From Actinomycetota bacterium (GTDB lineage Bacteria > Actinomycetota > Acidimicrobiia > Acidimicrobiales > Ilumatobacteraceae): DNA of 63,692 nucleotides. Made by a program: the position numbers and the translations under genes. Under the pieces are notes generated by a model. It worked only from the letters and a program-made list of their open reading frames with translations. It was not told where the DNA came from and did not search any database. Of the stretch, positions 27,927 through 36,414 are shown piece by piece. Positions within the stretch are counted from its first letter, which is position 1. Each line of letters begins with the position of its first letter. Where the stretch lies: NCBI GenBank assembly GCA_016871395.1, contig VFYV01000010.1, positions 1 through 63,692 of the forward strand. The letters are read 5' to 3'.

Positions 27927-28348
27927 GGCAACACCACCTCGACCGTGGCGTTCATGTGGTCACCGAGGGAGTTCGTGCCCTTCACGGCCACGGTGACGGT
28001 GCGGGTGTCGTCGTCTTTGGCTGTGATCGAACCGGTGACGACCATCGTGTCACCGGGGTAGTTGGGGGCGCCCAAACGGATTTTCACCGACGAGATGAAA
28101 CTGTTCGGGCCCGCCCAATCGGTGATGTAGCGACCGACGAAGGCGTTGGAGGTGAGGATGTTCATGATGATGTCCTTCGAACCGCGTTCGGCGGCGATGG
28201 ACGGATCATGGTGGACCACCTGGTAGTCGCGAGTGGCGATGGCGGTGCTGACGATGAGGGTGCGCGTGAGTGGCAACTCGAATGGAGCGATTTCATCGCC
28301 CACGCTCACGCTGGCAAAGGTGCGGGTGTCGGGAAGCGTCGAAGTCAT
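27923..28348 (-). CDS. chsH1: MaoC-like hydratase subunit (ChsH1-like)
   Basis: This 141-residue hot-dog-fold protein carries the hydratase-2 signature region RDYQVVHHDPSIAAERGSKDIIMN with the likely catalytic Asp and His, followed by SNAFVGRYITDWAG and VKIRLGAPNYPGDTMVVTGSI. In M. tuberculosis ChsH1 pairs with the MaoC domain of ChsH2 to hydrate the steroid 17,20-enoyl-CoA. ATG 28348 was chosen from the family N-terminus; the longer frame reaches into the neighbouring chsE1 gene. It is 14 bp after chsE1 and overlaps ltp2 by 4 nt. Confidence 0.87.
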   Translation of the reverse strand: MTSTLPDTRTFASVSVGDEIAPFELPLTRTLIVSTAIATRDYQVVHHDPSIAAERGSKDIIMNILTSNAFVGRYITDWAGPNSFISSVKIRLGAPNYPGDTMVVTGSITAKDDDTRTVTVAVKGTNSLGDHMNATVEVVLP

Positions 28349-28362
28349 GGTTTCATCGTCAC

Positions 28363-29478
28363 TCAGGTACGGGCGATGAGATTGCCGAGTCGGGACAGAT
28401 GGGCGCTGGCCGAGCCGAGGACGCTGGCCAACTGGATTCCCCACAAAAAGTAGCGGTGAACGGGGTATTCGACGTCGGCGCCGATTCCACCGTGAAGGTG
28501 TTGAGCGGCGGTGACCACTTGTTGCGCTCCCTCGCTGGCCCAATAGGCGGCCACGGCCACGTCGCGTCGCGCGTCGAAACCCTCGCTCAATCGCCACGCG
28601 GCGTTGAGGGCGGTCACGCGCATGGCCTCGGCGGTGATGTAACCGTCAGCGGCGCGCTGCGTGGTGGCTTGAAAAGCCGACAACGGCTTGCCGAATTGGG
28701 TGCGTCCCGACAGGTGGGTTGCGGTGAGAGCCAACGATCCCTCGGCTACCCCCACTTGAAGGGCGGCCAACCCGACCAGGGAATGTTCGTACAGTGAGCG
28801 CAGCGCCTCGCGACCGTCGATGCCGACGCCGTGTCCGAGGATGGCCTCCACGGGAATGTCGATGTCGAGTTCGAGGTGGGCCTGCGGTTCGTGATTGGTG
28901 GTGGCTACTGGCGTGAGCGCGACACCGGTGGTCGAGCGGAGATCGACGAGGGCGATCTGCGCCGAGCCGTCGAGGTCGATGGGGACGAGGCCCAGCGAGG
29001 CGTGCTGAGCGAAGGGCACAGCGGGCTTGAAGCCCTCGATGTGCACACGACCACCCGAGGTGGAGCCGACGACGGTGGGTCGCATCACGTCGTTCACACC
29101 TTGCTCGGCCAAAGCGATGGACGCCACGGTCTCTCCACTGGCGATGCCCGGCAGGTACGTGGCCTGTTGGGTCGGGCTTCCAAAATCCGTCAGAGCCAAC
29201 GCGGTGACACCGCTCAGCCACAGCGGCACCGGTGCCACGTTGCGCCCTTGTCCCACGAGGGCCAACGCCAATTCGACCGCGCCGAAACCGCTGCCGCCGA
29301 ACTCCTCGGGCACGCACAGCGCCTGAATGCCACTGTTGGCCAGTTGCTGCCACAAGTCGCGGTCGAAACCGCCGGACTTCTCGACTTCCTTCACGCGCTC
29401 GACAGTGGCCTGCTCGGTGAAGATCTGCAGAGCGAGGTCCCTGATGACCAACTGCTCCTCGGAGAGGTCGAAGTTCAC
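28363..29478 (-). CDS. chsE1: Acyl-CoA dehydrogenase subunit (ChsE1/FadE28-like)
   Basis: This 371-residue protein has the acyl-CoA dehydrogenase fold (MNFDLSEEQLVIRDLALQ; CVPEEFGGSGFGAVELALAL; GVAEGSLALTATHLSGRTQFGKPLSAFQ) but is shorter and more divergent than its operon partner. The C-terminus reads QHLHGGIGADVEYPVHRYFLW and lacks the GG-NEIQ segment. This is the pattern of the alpha subunit of M. tuberculosis ChsE1-ChsE2, an alpha2beta2 enzyme that dehydrogenates the three-carbon steroid side-chain CoA ester. It overlaps chsH2 by 4 nt. The pairing with the 30512-31729 product is inferred from this gene order. Confidence 0.85.
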   Translation of the reverse strand: MNFDLSEEQLVIRDLALQIFTEQATVERVKEVEKSGGFDRDLWQQLANSGIQALCVPEEFGGSGFGAVELALALVGQGRNVAPVPLWLSGVTALALTDFGSPTQQATYLPGIASGETVASIALAEQGVNDVMRPTVVGSTSGGRVHIEGFKPAVPFAQHASLGLVPIDLDGSAQIALVDLRSTTGVALTPVATTNHEPQAHLELDIDIPVEAILGHGVGIDGREALRSLYEHSLVGLAALQVGVAEGSLALTATHLSGRTQFGKPLSAFQATTQRAADGYITAEAMRVTALNAAWRLSEGFDARRDVAVAAYWASEGAQQVVTAAQHLHGGIGADVEYPVHRYFLWGIQLASVLGSASAHLSRLGNLIART

Positions 29479-30515
29479 GATGTTGCTCCAATCGGGTCGA
29501 TGACGGCGAAGGGAAGTTTCATGTCGGGGTCGGTGGCACGGATCTCGATTCGCACTCGGGCGCCCACGGCGAGTGCCGACTCGGCAGAGTCGGCGGTGTT
29601 CATGATCATGCGCACCCGGTCGTTACCGAGTTTGCCGATGTGCGAGGTGCTGGGGTCCATGTCGACCAACACGATGGGCAGGGGATAATCGAAGCCGGGC
29701 ACTTGGGGATAGTGGGCCACGACGAAACTGTGAATCGTCCCCGACAGGGGCAGCTCCACCTTGTCGTACGAACGCGAGTGGCACGACGGGCACATCGGCC
29801 CGGTCGGGAAGCGGACGCGTCCGCAGTTGGCGCACGCCTGGGCGCACAAGCGACCTTCGCCCAGTTCGTCGAACCACCACTGGTTGTCGTACGTGGTGGC
29901 CGGACGCGGACGCCGAGGTTGGGGCTTCGCCGGTGGCACTTTGGCCGCCGGTTTGAAGCGGAATATACGAAAAAGCATCGACCCGACCAGTTGGTCGTCG
30001 GCGTCGAAGTAGTCCTGGCGGGTACTCACGAAATGACCGGTGCCCAGACCCGTGGTCTTCTCGTCGCTGATGCTGTCGATCACGGTGCGCATGGTCAGGT
30101 GATCGCCGGGTCGCAGATAACGCTTGTAGGACTGTTCGCTGTTCGTCCCCAGCACGCTGGTGAAGCCCCGTGAGAAGAGTAGTTGGTTCATCTTCTCGTA
30201 CGGTCCGTTGCCTCCACGCGCCGGACCGTCGATGCCCCGCATCACCCACGCCTGCAACATGGTTGGCGGGGCGACGATTCCGCCGTGGATGCTGTCAGCG
30301 GCGAGTTCGGGATTCGTGTAGATCGGGTTGCGATCGCCCACGGCTTCGACCAGATGACGGATCATGGGGGCGTTCACCTCGTCGGGTCCCGGCGTCGGTT
30401 CGCCAACCTCGAGTCCGACGTACGTCTGCAACTCGGCGTAGAACGCGGCCTTGGCCTCGGGGGTGGAGTCGACGATGATCGAGGGGCTGGTATTCGTCAT
30501 GACGTCGTCGCTCAT
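29475..30515 (-). CDS. chsH2: MaoC domain plus DUF35 zinc-ribbon/OB protein (ChsH2-like)
   Basis: In this 346-residue protein residues about 15-190 form a MaoC-type hot-dog domain (IRHLVEAVGDRNPIYTNPE; VAPPTMLQAWVMRGID). Residues about 215-346 are a DUF35 domain with a four-Cys zinc ribbon (CANCGRVRFPTGPMCPSC) and an OB fold (GTIHSFVVAHYPQVPGF). This exact fusion is Rv3542c/ChsH2, whose MaoC half works with ChsH1 and whose DUF35 half with Ltp2; both partners are in this operon. ATG 30515 forms a 4-nt ATGA overlap with the upstream stop; ATG 30500 is an alternative. Confidence 0.9.
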   Translation of the reverse strand: MSDDVMTNTSPSIIVDSTPEAKAAFYAELQTYVGLEVGEPTPGPDEVNAPMIRHLVEAVGDRNPIYTNPELAADSIHGGIVAPPTMLQAWVMRGIDGPARGGNGPYEKMNQLLFSRGFTSVLGTNSEQSYKRYLRPGDHLTMRTVIDSISDEKTTGLGTGHFVSTRQDYFDADDQLVGSMLFRIFRFKPAAKVPPAKPQPRRPRPATTYDNQWWFDELGEGRLCAQACANCGRVRFPTGPMCPSCHSRSYDKVELPLSGTIHSFVVAHYPQVPGFDYPLPIVLVDMDPSTSHIGKLGNDRVRMIMNTADSAESALAVGARVRIEIRATDPDMKLPFAVIDPIGATS

Positions 30516-31729
30516 CCGACCCGATTGAGGGACCGCCACGGAAGGTTCTTGTCGGGCGTGGGTTCGCGCGGTAGACCGAGACCGCGCTCGGCGATGATGT
30601 TGTGCTGGATCTCGTCGGTACCACCACCGATGCGGATGGCGAATTGGCTCAACAGGTGATGACCCCACTGATTGTCTTCGATGGCGTCATCACCCCACAA
30701 CATGGCGTCAGCACCCAAGATGCCGATGGCCGTTTCGGCGCTGAGTCGCCAATGATTCGCGAAAGCCAACTTCAGCGCGAGTATCTCCGGCCCGGGCATG
30801 CGCTTTTGGCTCATCGCGGTGCGCATCCGGAAGCCGAGGTACTTCAACGTTTCTTGGCGGCTCACGGCTTCGGCCAACCGTTGACGCACGTGTGGGTCAG
30901 CGGCGCAACCACGACGCTGAGCCAGATCCACGAGGTCAGTCGCGCTCCAGGAGCCACCCGATCCGATGAAGTTGCGCTCGTTGGCCAAGGTGGTTTGGGC
31001 GACCTTCCAACCCTCGTTCGCCCCGCCCACGACGTTGGAGTCGGGAATGCGCACGTCGGTGAGGAAGGTCTCGTTGAAGTGCTGGACGCCGGTGATCTGG
31101 GTGATGGGACGGACCTCGATACCGGGGGACTTCATGTCCAAGATGAAGTAGGTGATGCCGGCGTGCTTGGGCCGGTCGCCGTCGGTGCGGGCCAACAAGA
31201 TGGCGTAGTCGGCGTACTGGCCCAGGCTGGTCCAGACCTTCTGGCCGTTGACCACCCAGTCGTCACCGTCGCGCACGGCCCGGGTACCGAGCGAGGCGAG
31301 GTCGCTGCCCGAGCCGGGCTCGCTGAACAACTGGCACCAGACCTCCTCACCCTTCAGAATCGGGGCCAGGTGCTTTTGCTGTTGCTCGGGCGAGCCATGG
31401 GCGATGAGGGTGGGACCCACCATCCCGATGCTCACCGCGAACGTGCCCACTGCGACATCGAACTGCGCCATCTCCTCGTTGAAGATGGCGGCCTGTATGG
31501 CACTGGCCCCCTTCCCGCCGAATTGCTCGGGCCACGTGATGCCGGCCCACCCATGATCGAACAACACGCTCTGCCAGTCACGACACGCCTGCACGTGTCC
31601 GGCCAGGTCGCGTGAATGATCGACGCTGTCGGCGCGATGGGTGTCGCACTTGCGGGGGGCGTGGGCTTCCAACCACGCGCGGGCCTGGGCGCGATAATCG
31701 GCTTCTTCTCGTGTGTCACCGATGTGCAT
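30512..31729 (-). CDS. chsE2: Acyl-CoA dehydrogenase subunit (ChsE2/FadE29-like)
   Basis: This 405-residue protein has complete acyl-CoA dehydrogenase motifs: GITWPEQFGGKGAS, FSEPGSGSDLASLGTRAV, GQKVWTSLGQYADYAILLART and the C-terminal GGGTDEIQHNIIAERGLGLPREP. It resembles FadE29/ChsE2, the FAD-binding partner of ChsE1. It is the first gene of the leftward seven-gene steroid side-chain operon, and the 17-bp operator at 31778 lies about 50 bp before its ATG. The following chsH2 overlaps by 4 nt. It could in principle act alone on another acyl-CoA, but the operon argues for the heteromeric enzyme. Confidence 0.88.
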   Translation of the reverse strand: MHIGDTREEADYRAQARAWLEAHAPRKCDTHRADSVDHSRDLAGHVQACRDWQSVLFDHGWAGITWPEQFGGKGASAIQAAIFNEEMAQFDVAVGTFAVSIGMVGPTLIAHGSPEQQQKHLAPILKGEEVWCQLFSEPGSGSDLASLGTRAVRDGDDWVVNGQKVWTSLGQYADYAILLARTDGDRPKHAGITYFILDMKSPGIEVRPITQITGVQHFNETFLTDVRIPDSNVVGGANEGWKVAQTTLANERNFIGSGGSWSATDLVDLAQRRGCAADPHVRQRLAEAVSRQETLKYLGFRMRTAMSQKRMPGPEILALKLAFANHWRLSAETAIGILGADAMLWGDDAIEDNQWGHHLLSQFAIRIGGGTDEIQHNIIAERGLGLPREPTPDKNLPWRSLNRVG

Positions 31730-31777
31730 GGATCTCGTGGTTCCCGAAATGAGCGCGACGCGGGAGGTTCCGCGACA

Positions 31778-31794
31778 TCTGACAGTCTGTCAGA
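31778..31794. promoter_or_regulatory. Operator site 2, perfect 17-bp palindrome before the side-chain operon
   Basis: TCTGACAGTCTGTCAGA is a perfect inverted repeat around a central T. It lies between the SDR stop (31812) and the chsE2 start (31729). Size and symmetry suit a TetR-family dimer. Confidence 0.75.
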
Positions 31795-31811
31795 AACCCG
31801 CCGGACCCCAC

Positions 31812-32723
31812 CTAGCCGGGGAAGGCGGCATCACCGGTGTAGAAACCCAGATCGTCGCGACTGTGGCGCATCCACGCCGCGCCGGCGGAGTCGGTGACCT
31901 CGTCCCAGTGGGCCAGTAGCCCCTCGGCGTCGGTGGTGGGTCCGCCGTTCCAACCCGGAGTGGTGATGGAACCGATCAATGCCGTTCGTCCGGCCCCGGT
32001 GGGGAAGAAGTCGCCCGAGGCTGGGGCGCACTCGTGCAACAACACCACGGCGGCCGCAGTGCAGAGATGCGCGGGGAAGTGCTGCTCCATCCAGGCCCGC
32101 GTGTCCGGGTTGGGATTCAGGGCGGCCGCCCGGGTGTAACCGATGGGCATCAACGCGTTCACCTTGATGTCGTGGTCGGCACCCTCGATGGCCAACGACC
32201 GGGTGAGACCGAGCAATCCGGACTTGGCCATGCTGTAGGCGGCCATACCGCTGTTGCCGATGGCCGCACTCGAGGCGGTGTTGAGGATGCGGCCGTACCT
32301 CTGGGCCTGCATCACGGGCCAGGCGGCATGACACACCAGATAGGTGCCCATCAAGTGCGTTCGCACGATGGTCTCCATGGTGTCGAGGGACGAACTCTCG
32401 AATGGTCCGGTCGGGCCGCCGCGTCCGGCGTTGTTGAGCACCACGTGCAATCCACCAAAAGTGTCGAGGGACGTGCCAACGATCGCTGCGGCTCCTTCGG
32501 GGGTGGCCACCGTGTTGGTGTCGGCCACGGCCACACCTCCGCGGGCCGTGATCTCGTTGGTGGTGGCACGAGCGCGCTCGGCGCTCACGTCGTTGACCAC
32601 CACGCTCGCTCCTCGGGCAGCCAAAGCCAAGGCGTGTTCGCGACCGAGTCCGCGCCCGGCACCGGTGACGATGGCGATTCGGCCGTCGAAACGCAGTTCG
32701 TCTCCGGAGCGGGCGGTGTTCAT
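31812..32723 (-). CDS. Short-chain dehydrogenase/reductase (peroxisomal-multifunctional-enzyme type)
   Basis: This 303-residue SDR has the NAD(P)-binding motif IVTGAGRGLGREHALALA (GxxxGxG), LNNAGRGG, the catalytic Ser in NTASSAA and the Y-x3-K in AAYSMAKSG. The GAGRGLGREHAL start is typical of 17beta-HSD4-like (3R)-hydroxyacyl-CoA dehydrogenases, so beta-oxidation of a branched or steroid acyl-CoA is plausible. ATG 32723 was chosen because TACGGT lies 6 nt upstream. It lies upstream of the igr-like operon on the same strand, but an operator intervenes. Confidence 0.87.
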   Translation of the reverse strand: MNTARSGDELRFDGRIAIVTGAGRGLGREHALALAARGASVVVNDVSAERARATTNEITARGGVAVADTNTVATPEGAAAIVGTSLDTFGGLHVVLNNAGRGGPTGPFESSSLDTMETIVRTHLMGTYLVCHAAWPVMQAQRYGRILNTASSAAIGNSGMAAYSMAKSGLLGLTRSLAIEGADHDIKVNALMPIGYTRAAALNPNPDTRAWMEQHFPAHLCTAAAVVLLHECAPASGDFFPTGAGRTALIGSITTPGWNGGPTTDAEGLLAHWDEVTDSAGAAWMRHSRDDLGFYTGDAAFPG

Positions 32724-32729
32724 AGTGCC

Positions 32730-32735
32730 ACCGTA
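32730..32735 (-). promoter_or_regulatory. -10 element of the minus-strand SDR gene
   Basis: TACGGT on the minus strand ends 6 nt before ATG 32723, a leaderless layout. It is back-to-back with the -10 at 32762. Confidence 0.45.
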
Positions 32736-32761
32736 CCGCTCGATCTCCGACGGGTCGCACG

Positions 32762-32767
32762 TACAGT
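32762..32767 (+). promoter_or_regulatory. -10 element of the plus-strand SDR gene
   Basis: TACAGT ends 6 nt before GTG 32774, a leaderless layout. Confidence 0.45.
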
Positions 32768-32773
32768 GGGGTC

Positions 32774-33613
32774 GTGACGCAACCACGAGTTGTCATGGTG
32801 ACTGGTGCCAGTCGGGGCATCGGTCGGGCCACCGCGTTGGTCTTGGCCGCGCGGGGACATCACCTCGTGCTCACCGCTCGATCGGTGTCGGGGGGCGCGC
32901 GATTCGACGGGACGACGAGGGACGATCCGTTGGCCGGAGTCGCTCTGCCGGGCTCCGTGGAGGAGGTGGCCGACGAATGTCGGGCAGTCGCCGGGCGCGT
33001 CGGCTCTGCTGCGAGATTCGTGTGCGTGGCCATGGATCTGGCCGCGGAGGAGTCGGTGCGAGCGGCGGCCCACGTGGCATTGAGTGAGTTCGAGTCGGTG
33101 GACTGTGTGGTGTCCAATGCGATCTACCAGGGACCGGGCGTGAACGACCGATTCCGTGACGTCCCCATGCAGTTGTTGCGCACCGTGATAGAGAGTGACG
33201 CCGTGGCTCCGTTGATTCTGTTGCAGGAGTTCCTCCCGGGCATGATCGCCAGCGAGCGGGGGGTCTTCGTGCATCTCACCTCGGGGGCCGCGACGCTCGT
33301 GCCGCGCGCTCCAGCTGGTGAGGGAGGCTGGGGACTTGCCTACGCCATGGCCAAGGGAGCAGCGCACCGAATTGCCGGTGTGTTGCACGTCGAACACGCG
33401 CACCACGGTATGCGCGCCTACAGCCTGAACCCCGGACACGTGACCACCGAGGTGATGCGACTGCGCGCCGAGAGTGAAGGCCGACCGGTGACCGGCGGAA
33501 GTCCCGACGAGGTGGCCCGGGTGATCGATTGGCTGATCGAGGGTGGTCCTGATGCAGTGACCTTGTCGGGTCGTGAGGTCGTCGCGCGCGAGGTCATCGA
33601 ACGCTGGGGGTGA
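32774..33613 (+). CDS. Short-chain dehydrogenase/reductase
   Basis: This 279-residue SDR has VVMVTGASRGIGRATALVLAARG for the cofactor site, a Ser in VHLTSGAATLV, and the Y-x3-K in LAYAMAKGAAHRIAG. NAI replaces the usual NAG. The segment between strands beta2 and beta3 is long and Arg/Asp-rich. The substrate is unknown. It is divergent from another SDR with only 50 bp between starts, and its 3' end overlaps the lipase-like gene tail-to-tail by 20 bp. None of the four operators controls it directly. Confidence 0.85.
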   Translation: MTQPRVVMVTGASRGIGRATALVLAARGHHLVLTARSVSGGARFDGTTRDDPLAGVALPGSVEEVADECRAVAGRVGSAARFVCVAMDLAAEESVRAAAHVALSEFESVDCVVSNAIYQGPGVNDRFRDVPMQLLRTVIESDAVAPLILLQEFLPGMIASERGVFVHLTSGAATLVPRAPAGEGGWGLAYAMAKGAAHRIAGVLHVEHAHHGMRAYSLNPGHVTTEVMRLRAESEGRPVTGGSPDEVARVIDWLIEGGPDAVTLSGREVVAREVIERWG

Positions 33614-34574
33614 GACATCGGCGTAAAAATTCGCTCACGGTCGGTGTGATGACGTTCTCGTTCGGCTCGCCCAGCACCCGGTTGACTTCCTCGTGGGAGT
33701 AGTCCCCGGCGAAAAGCACGCTGGCATCCCCACCGGCCGCCACGACCAGATCAGCGAATTCGACGGCCCGATGTTGTGCCGACCCCCGGGTGATGATGAG
33801 GTATCGCGTGGCGGGGGCACCCTCGCGTTCGACGCGCACCGACGGGGACGCGTCGGCCAGAACCTCGGGATCGGTGCCGAACGCGTTGTCCACGGCGATC
33901 GGATACGAGGTGGCGCGATCAGCAAGTCGATAACCCACGGTGTCGTTGGCGATCACGCAGTCGAGTGTCGTGTCCGCCAAGCCCCGAGCCGACATGTACG
34001 AACGGTCCGCCGACAAGATGGCCACCGTGTGACCACCGGCGGAGTGACCGAGCAACGAGATGCGTTCGGCATCGAGCAACAAGGTGTCGGCGTTGCCGAC
34101 GATGTGTGCGACCGCATCGGCGACGTCGTTCGGATAATCGGGCCAGAAGCCTTTGCCGAATTTGTTCGCCAATCGGTAATTGGTACTTGCCAACGCGTAG
34201 CCGAGCGAGAATGCGTACGAGGCGCGGTCGAGGGCCTCGGGGTTGGCCTTGTCACCGCCGACCCAAGCACCTCCGTGCACCCACACGAGTACCGGAAAAG
34301 GACCGCATCCGGCGGGGAGATACAGATCGAAACTGGTGAAGCGGTCACCGACACCGGGATAGGTGGCGTAAACGTGGTTGGTGATCGTGGGTTCGAGATG
34401 GTTGCACGGCACCGTGGTGGTGGTCGTGCTGGTGCTCGTCGAGGTGCTCGTGCTGCTGGTGGTGCTCGAGGTCATGAATGACGTGGACGCGCTGCCGGCC
34501 ACGATCTCGTCCCGGCCCCCCGACGAACCGCAACCCGTCAACAGCGCCAGGACGGCAACCACGATGCGTCTCAT
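33594..34574 (-). CDS. Secreted alpha/beta-hydrolase lipoprotein (hormone-sensitive-lipase/BD-FAE type)
   Basis: This 326-residue protein starts with a lipoprotein signal peptide (MRRIVVAVLALLTGC, lipobox LLTG-C) and a Ser/Thr-only linker of about 25 residues. The hydrolase domain has the oxyanion motif VWVHGGAWVGGDK and the nucleophile elbow LLGHSAGGHTVA; a late Asp and a His in FAGDYSHEEV complete a plausible triad. It should sit on the outer face of the membrane and cleave esters, which would fit supply of fatty acids or sterols from esters. ATG 34574 overlaps the LLM stop by 4 nt, so it is the last gene of the operon starting at 36383. Confidence 0.87.
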   Translation of the reverse strand: MRRIVVAVLALLTGCGSSGGRDEIVAGSASTSFMTSSTTSSTSTSTSTSTTTTTVPCNHLEPTITNHVYATYPGVGDRFTSFDLYLPAGCGPFPVLVWVHGGAWVGGDKANPEALDRASYAFSLGYALASTNYRLANKFGKGFWPDYPNDVADAVAHIVGNADTLLLDAERISLLGHSAGGHTVAILSADRSYMSARGLADTTLDCVIANDTVGYRLADRATSYPIAVDNAFGTDPEVLADASPSVRVEREGAPATRYLIITRGSAQHRAVEFADLVVAAGGDASVLFAGDYSHEEVNRVLGEPNENVITPTVSEFLRRCLTPSVR

Positions 34575-35608
34575 GACGACGAAGAGTTCCGCAAGTCCGC
34601 GATGGCCGCACCCAGCAGGGTGTCGTGCGTGGGGTCCGGCGGGGGAGCGACGAGGATGCCGTCGGCGAGCCCCGCGAACCACTCACGAGCCACCCGTGGG
34701 AGTTCGTCGTAGGTGGCTTGAGGAACGAGGGTGTCGAGCACCTCGTCGGTGACGAGAGCGGACAAGTCGGACCAACGATCATCCCGAATGAGGGACCGCA
34801 GACGACCGGCAAGATCGGACCATCCGAACAACTCGAGCGTTCGCTCGTAAGCCGGAGTGCTGTACAGGAACGCGAGAAGTCGCCGGTTGTGCTCGCGACG
34901 CTCTAAGAGTTCCGACGCCGAGGACCCCAGAATCCACTGCGTTCCAACGACCAGTTCGATCTCGCGTGGATTGCGTCCGGCCTCGCGGGCGCTGGCGTCC
35001 AAACCGGGACGACACAGCTCGCGCAGATAACGCGGGTGACTGTTGGTCGGATGGGTGACGAAGCCGTCGGCGATGCGTCCGGCGGCGCTCACGAGACGCT
35101 TGTTCACTCCACCCATCCAGATGTTCGGTCGTACCACGTCGGGGGCAAGCGGGTCGGGCGTGAAGTTGGGAGTGAGCAGGTCCAAGTCGTAGTGGGTGCT
35201 GTGATAATCGAGTTTCTCGAGGCCGTCGAAGGCTCTCCAGCACGCGCGCACCGCCCCGATGTGATCACTCAATCGGCCCACCGGATCATCGAACGGGGCT
35301 CCGAAACGTCGCTCGATGTGAGGTCGGATCTGCGTGCCCAGGCCCAACTGGAAACGACCGTGCGACAACGACGCCAGATCCCAGGCGCTGTAGGCGACGG
35401 CCATGGGGCTGCGCACGAGCGCCAACGCGACGCTCGTTCGCACCACCAACGACTCGGTGGCCTGCAGAGCCGCCATCGACGCGAGGAACGGATCGTGAAT
35501 CGTCTCGGCGATGTGCAATCCGTCGTAGCCGAGGCTTTCGATCCGTCGGGCATGCGCGGCAATGCCGCTGATCGGCAAGCGAGGATCCATGCCGGCGTAG
35601 ACGCGCAT
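34571..35608 (-). CDS. Luciferase-like monooxygenase (LLM) family, probable F420-dependent oxidoreductase
   Basis: This 345-residue TIM-barrel protein has MRVYAGMDPRLPISGIAAHARRIESLGYDGLHIAE at the start, SLSHGRFQLGLGTQ as the cofactor-phosphate region, and APDVVRPNIWMGGVNKRLVSAAGRIADGFVTHP, all typical of actinobacterial LLM proteins. These mostly use F420H2; a flavin is possible. The substrate is unknown. It follows the enoyl-CoA hydratase after 1 nt and overlaps the lipase-like gene by 4 nt. CofC for F420 synthesis is encoded at 56 kb in the same window. Confidence 0.85.
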   Translation of the reverse strand: MRVYAGMDPRLPISGIAAHARRIESLGYDGLHIAETIHDPFLASMAALQATESLVVRTSVALALVRSPMAVAYSAWDLASLSHGRFQLGLGTQIRPHIERRFGAPFDDPVGRLSDHIGAVRACWRAFDGLEKLDYHSTHYDLDLLTPNFTPDPLAPDVVRPNIWMGGVNKRLVSAAGRIADGFVTHPTNSHPRYLRELCRPGLDASAREAGRNPREIELVVGTQWILGSSASELLERREHNRRLLAFLYSTPAYERTLELFGWSDLAGRLRSLIRDDRWSDLSALVTDEVLDTLVPQATYDELPRVAREWFAGLADGILVAPPPDPTHDTLLGAAIADLRNSSSS

Positions 35609-35609
35609 G

Positions 35610-36383
35610 TCAGATCCGTTCCGACCGTTCGGCCGCGCGCTGGGCGGCCCACTCCCGGGCCCGACGATTCTCCACGGCGAAGGCCTCGTCACCTTCACCC
35701 AACGTCGCGACTTCACGGTACAGATTTCGGATGGCGGAGACGGCGGGACCGTTGTTGCCCGCGATGGTGGTGGCGATCTGCAGGGTGCGTTCGAGCAGTC
35801 GATCGTGCTCGACAATTTCGGTGACGAGTCCCCATTCGAGTGCTCGATGCGCGTCGATGAACTCCGACGTGCTGGACATGCGTCGGGCGCGACCCGGGCC
35901 GATCAACGCAGGAAGCAGTACGGTCAGGCCCCAACCGGGGATCATGCCCACCTTGGCGTGGGTGTCGGCGAAGCGGGCCCGATCCGAGGCGACGAGGAAG
36001 TCACAGGCCAGAGCGATCTCGAGACCTCCGGTGACCGCCGCACCGTTGATGGCACCGATGACGGGCACGCGAGTGGGAGGAAGGGCACCCCAATAACCGG
36101 GATGCGGATTGGTCCCCTTCTTCTTTCCCGATCCGACGTCGCCAAGATCGAATCCGGCGCAAAAAGCGGGATCGGCACCGGTGAGCACGATGGCGCGCGT
36201 CGATGGATCACCGTCGGCTTGGCGGATACGTAGCGGCAATTGTTCGGCCAGATCGGGGGAGATCGCATTGCGCGCCCCGGGACGGTTCAATGTGACGATC
36301 GCGATGCGCGCGGTGTCGTCGATCTCGTGCCAGGCCAAGGCGACCGCATCGAAGTTCGGCTCGTCCGCTCCTTTTGGCTCCAC
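35610..36383 (-). CDS. Enoyl-CoA hydratase/isomerase family protein
   Basis: This 257-residue crotonase-fold protein has IVTLNRPGARNAISPDL, the oxyanion segment GADPAFCAGFDLGDVG and IGAINGAAVTGGLEIALACDFLVASD. The loop GSGKKKGTNPHPGYWGALPPTRVPV is a Lys-rich insertion not usual in the family. The GTG start 36383 is supported by CACTAT 6 nt upstream, which lies inside operator site 3. It is the first gene of the leftward hydratase-LLM-lipase operon. The shared operator suggests a role in the same catabolic program as the steroid side-chain operon. Confidence 0.87.
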   Translation of the reverse strand: MEPKGADEPNFDAVALAWHEIDDTARIAIVTLNRPGARNAISPDLAEQLPLRIRQADGDPSTRAIVLTGADPAFCAGFDLGDVGSGKKKGTNPHPGYWGALPPTRVPVIGAINGAAVTGGLEIALACDFLVASDRARFADTHAKVGMIPGWGLTVLLPALIGPGRARRMSSTSEFIDAHRALEWGLVTEIVEHDRLLERTLQIATTIAGNNGPAVSAIRNLYREVATLGEGDEAFAVENRRAREWAAQRAAERSERI

Positions 36384-36400
36384 TCTGGCATAGTGTCAGA
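36384..36400. promoter_or_regulatory. Operator site 3 between divergent hydratase and LLM genes
   Basis: TCTGGCA-TAG-TGTCAGA has one mismatch in its left half. It directly abuts the GTG start at 36383 and contains the -10 of that leaderless gene (CACTAT, 36390-36395). It also contains TAGTGT (36391-36396), a possible -10 for the rightward LLM gene, so one bound protein could shut both. Confidence 0.65.
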
Positions 36401-36414
36401 AAGGGAGGAATGCG

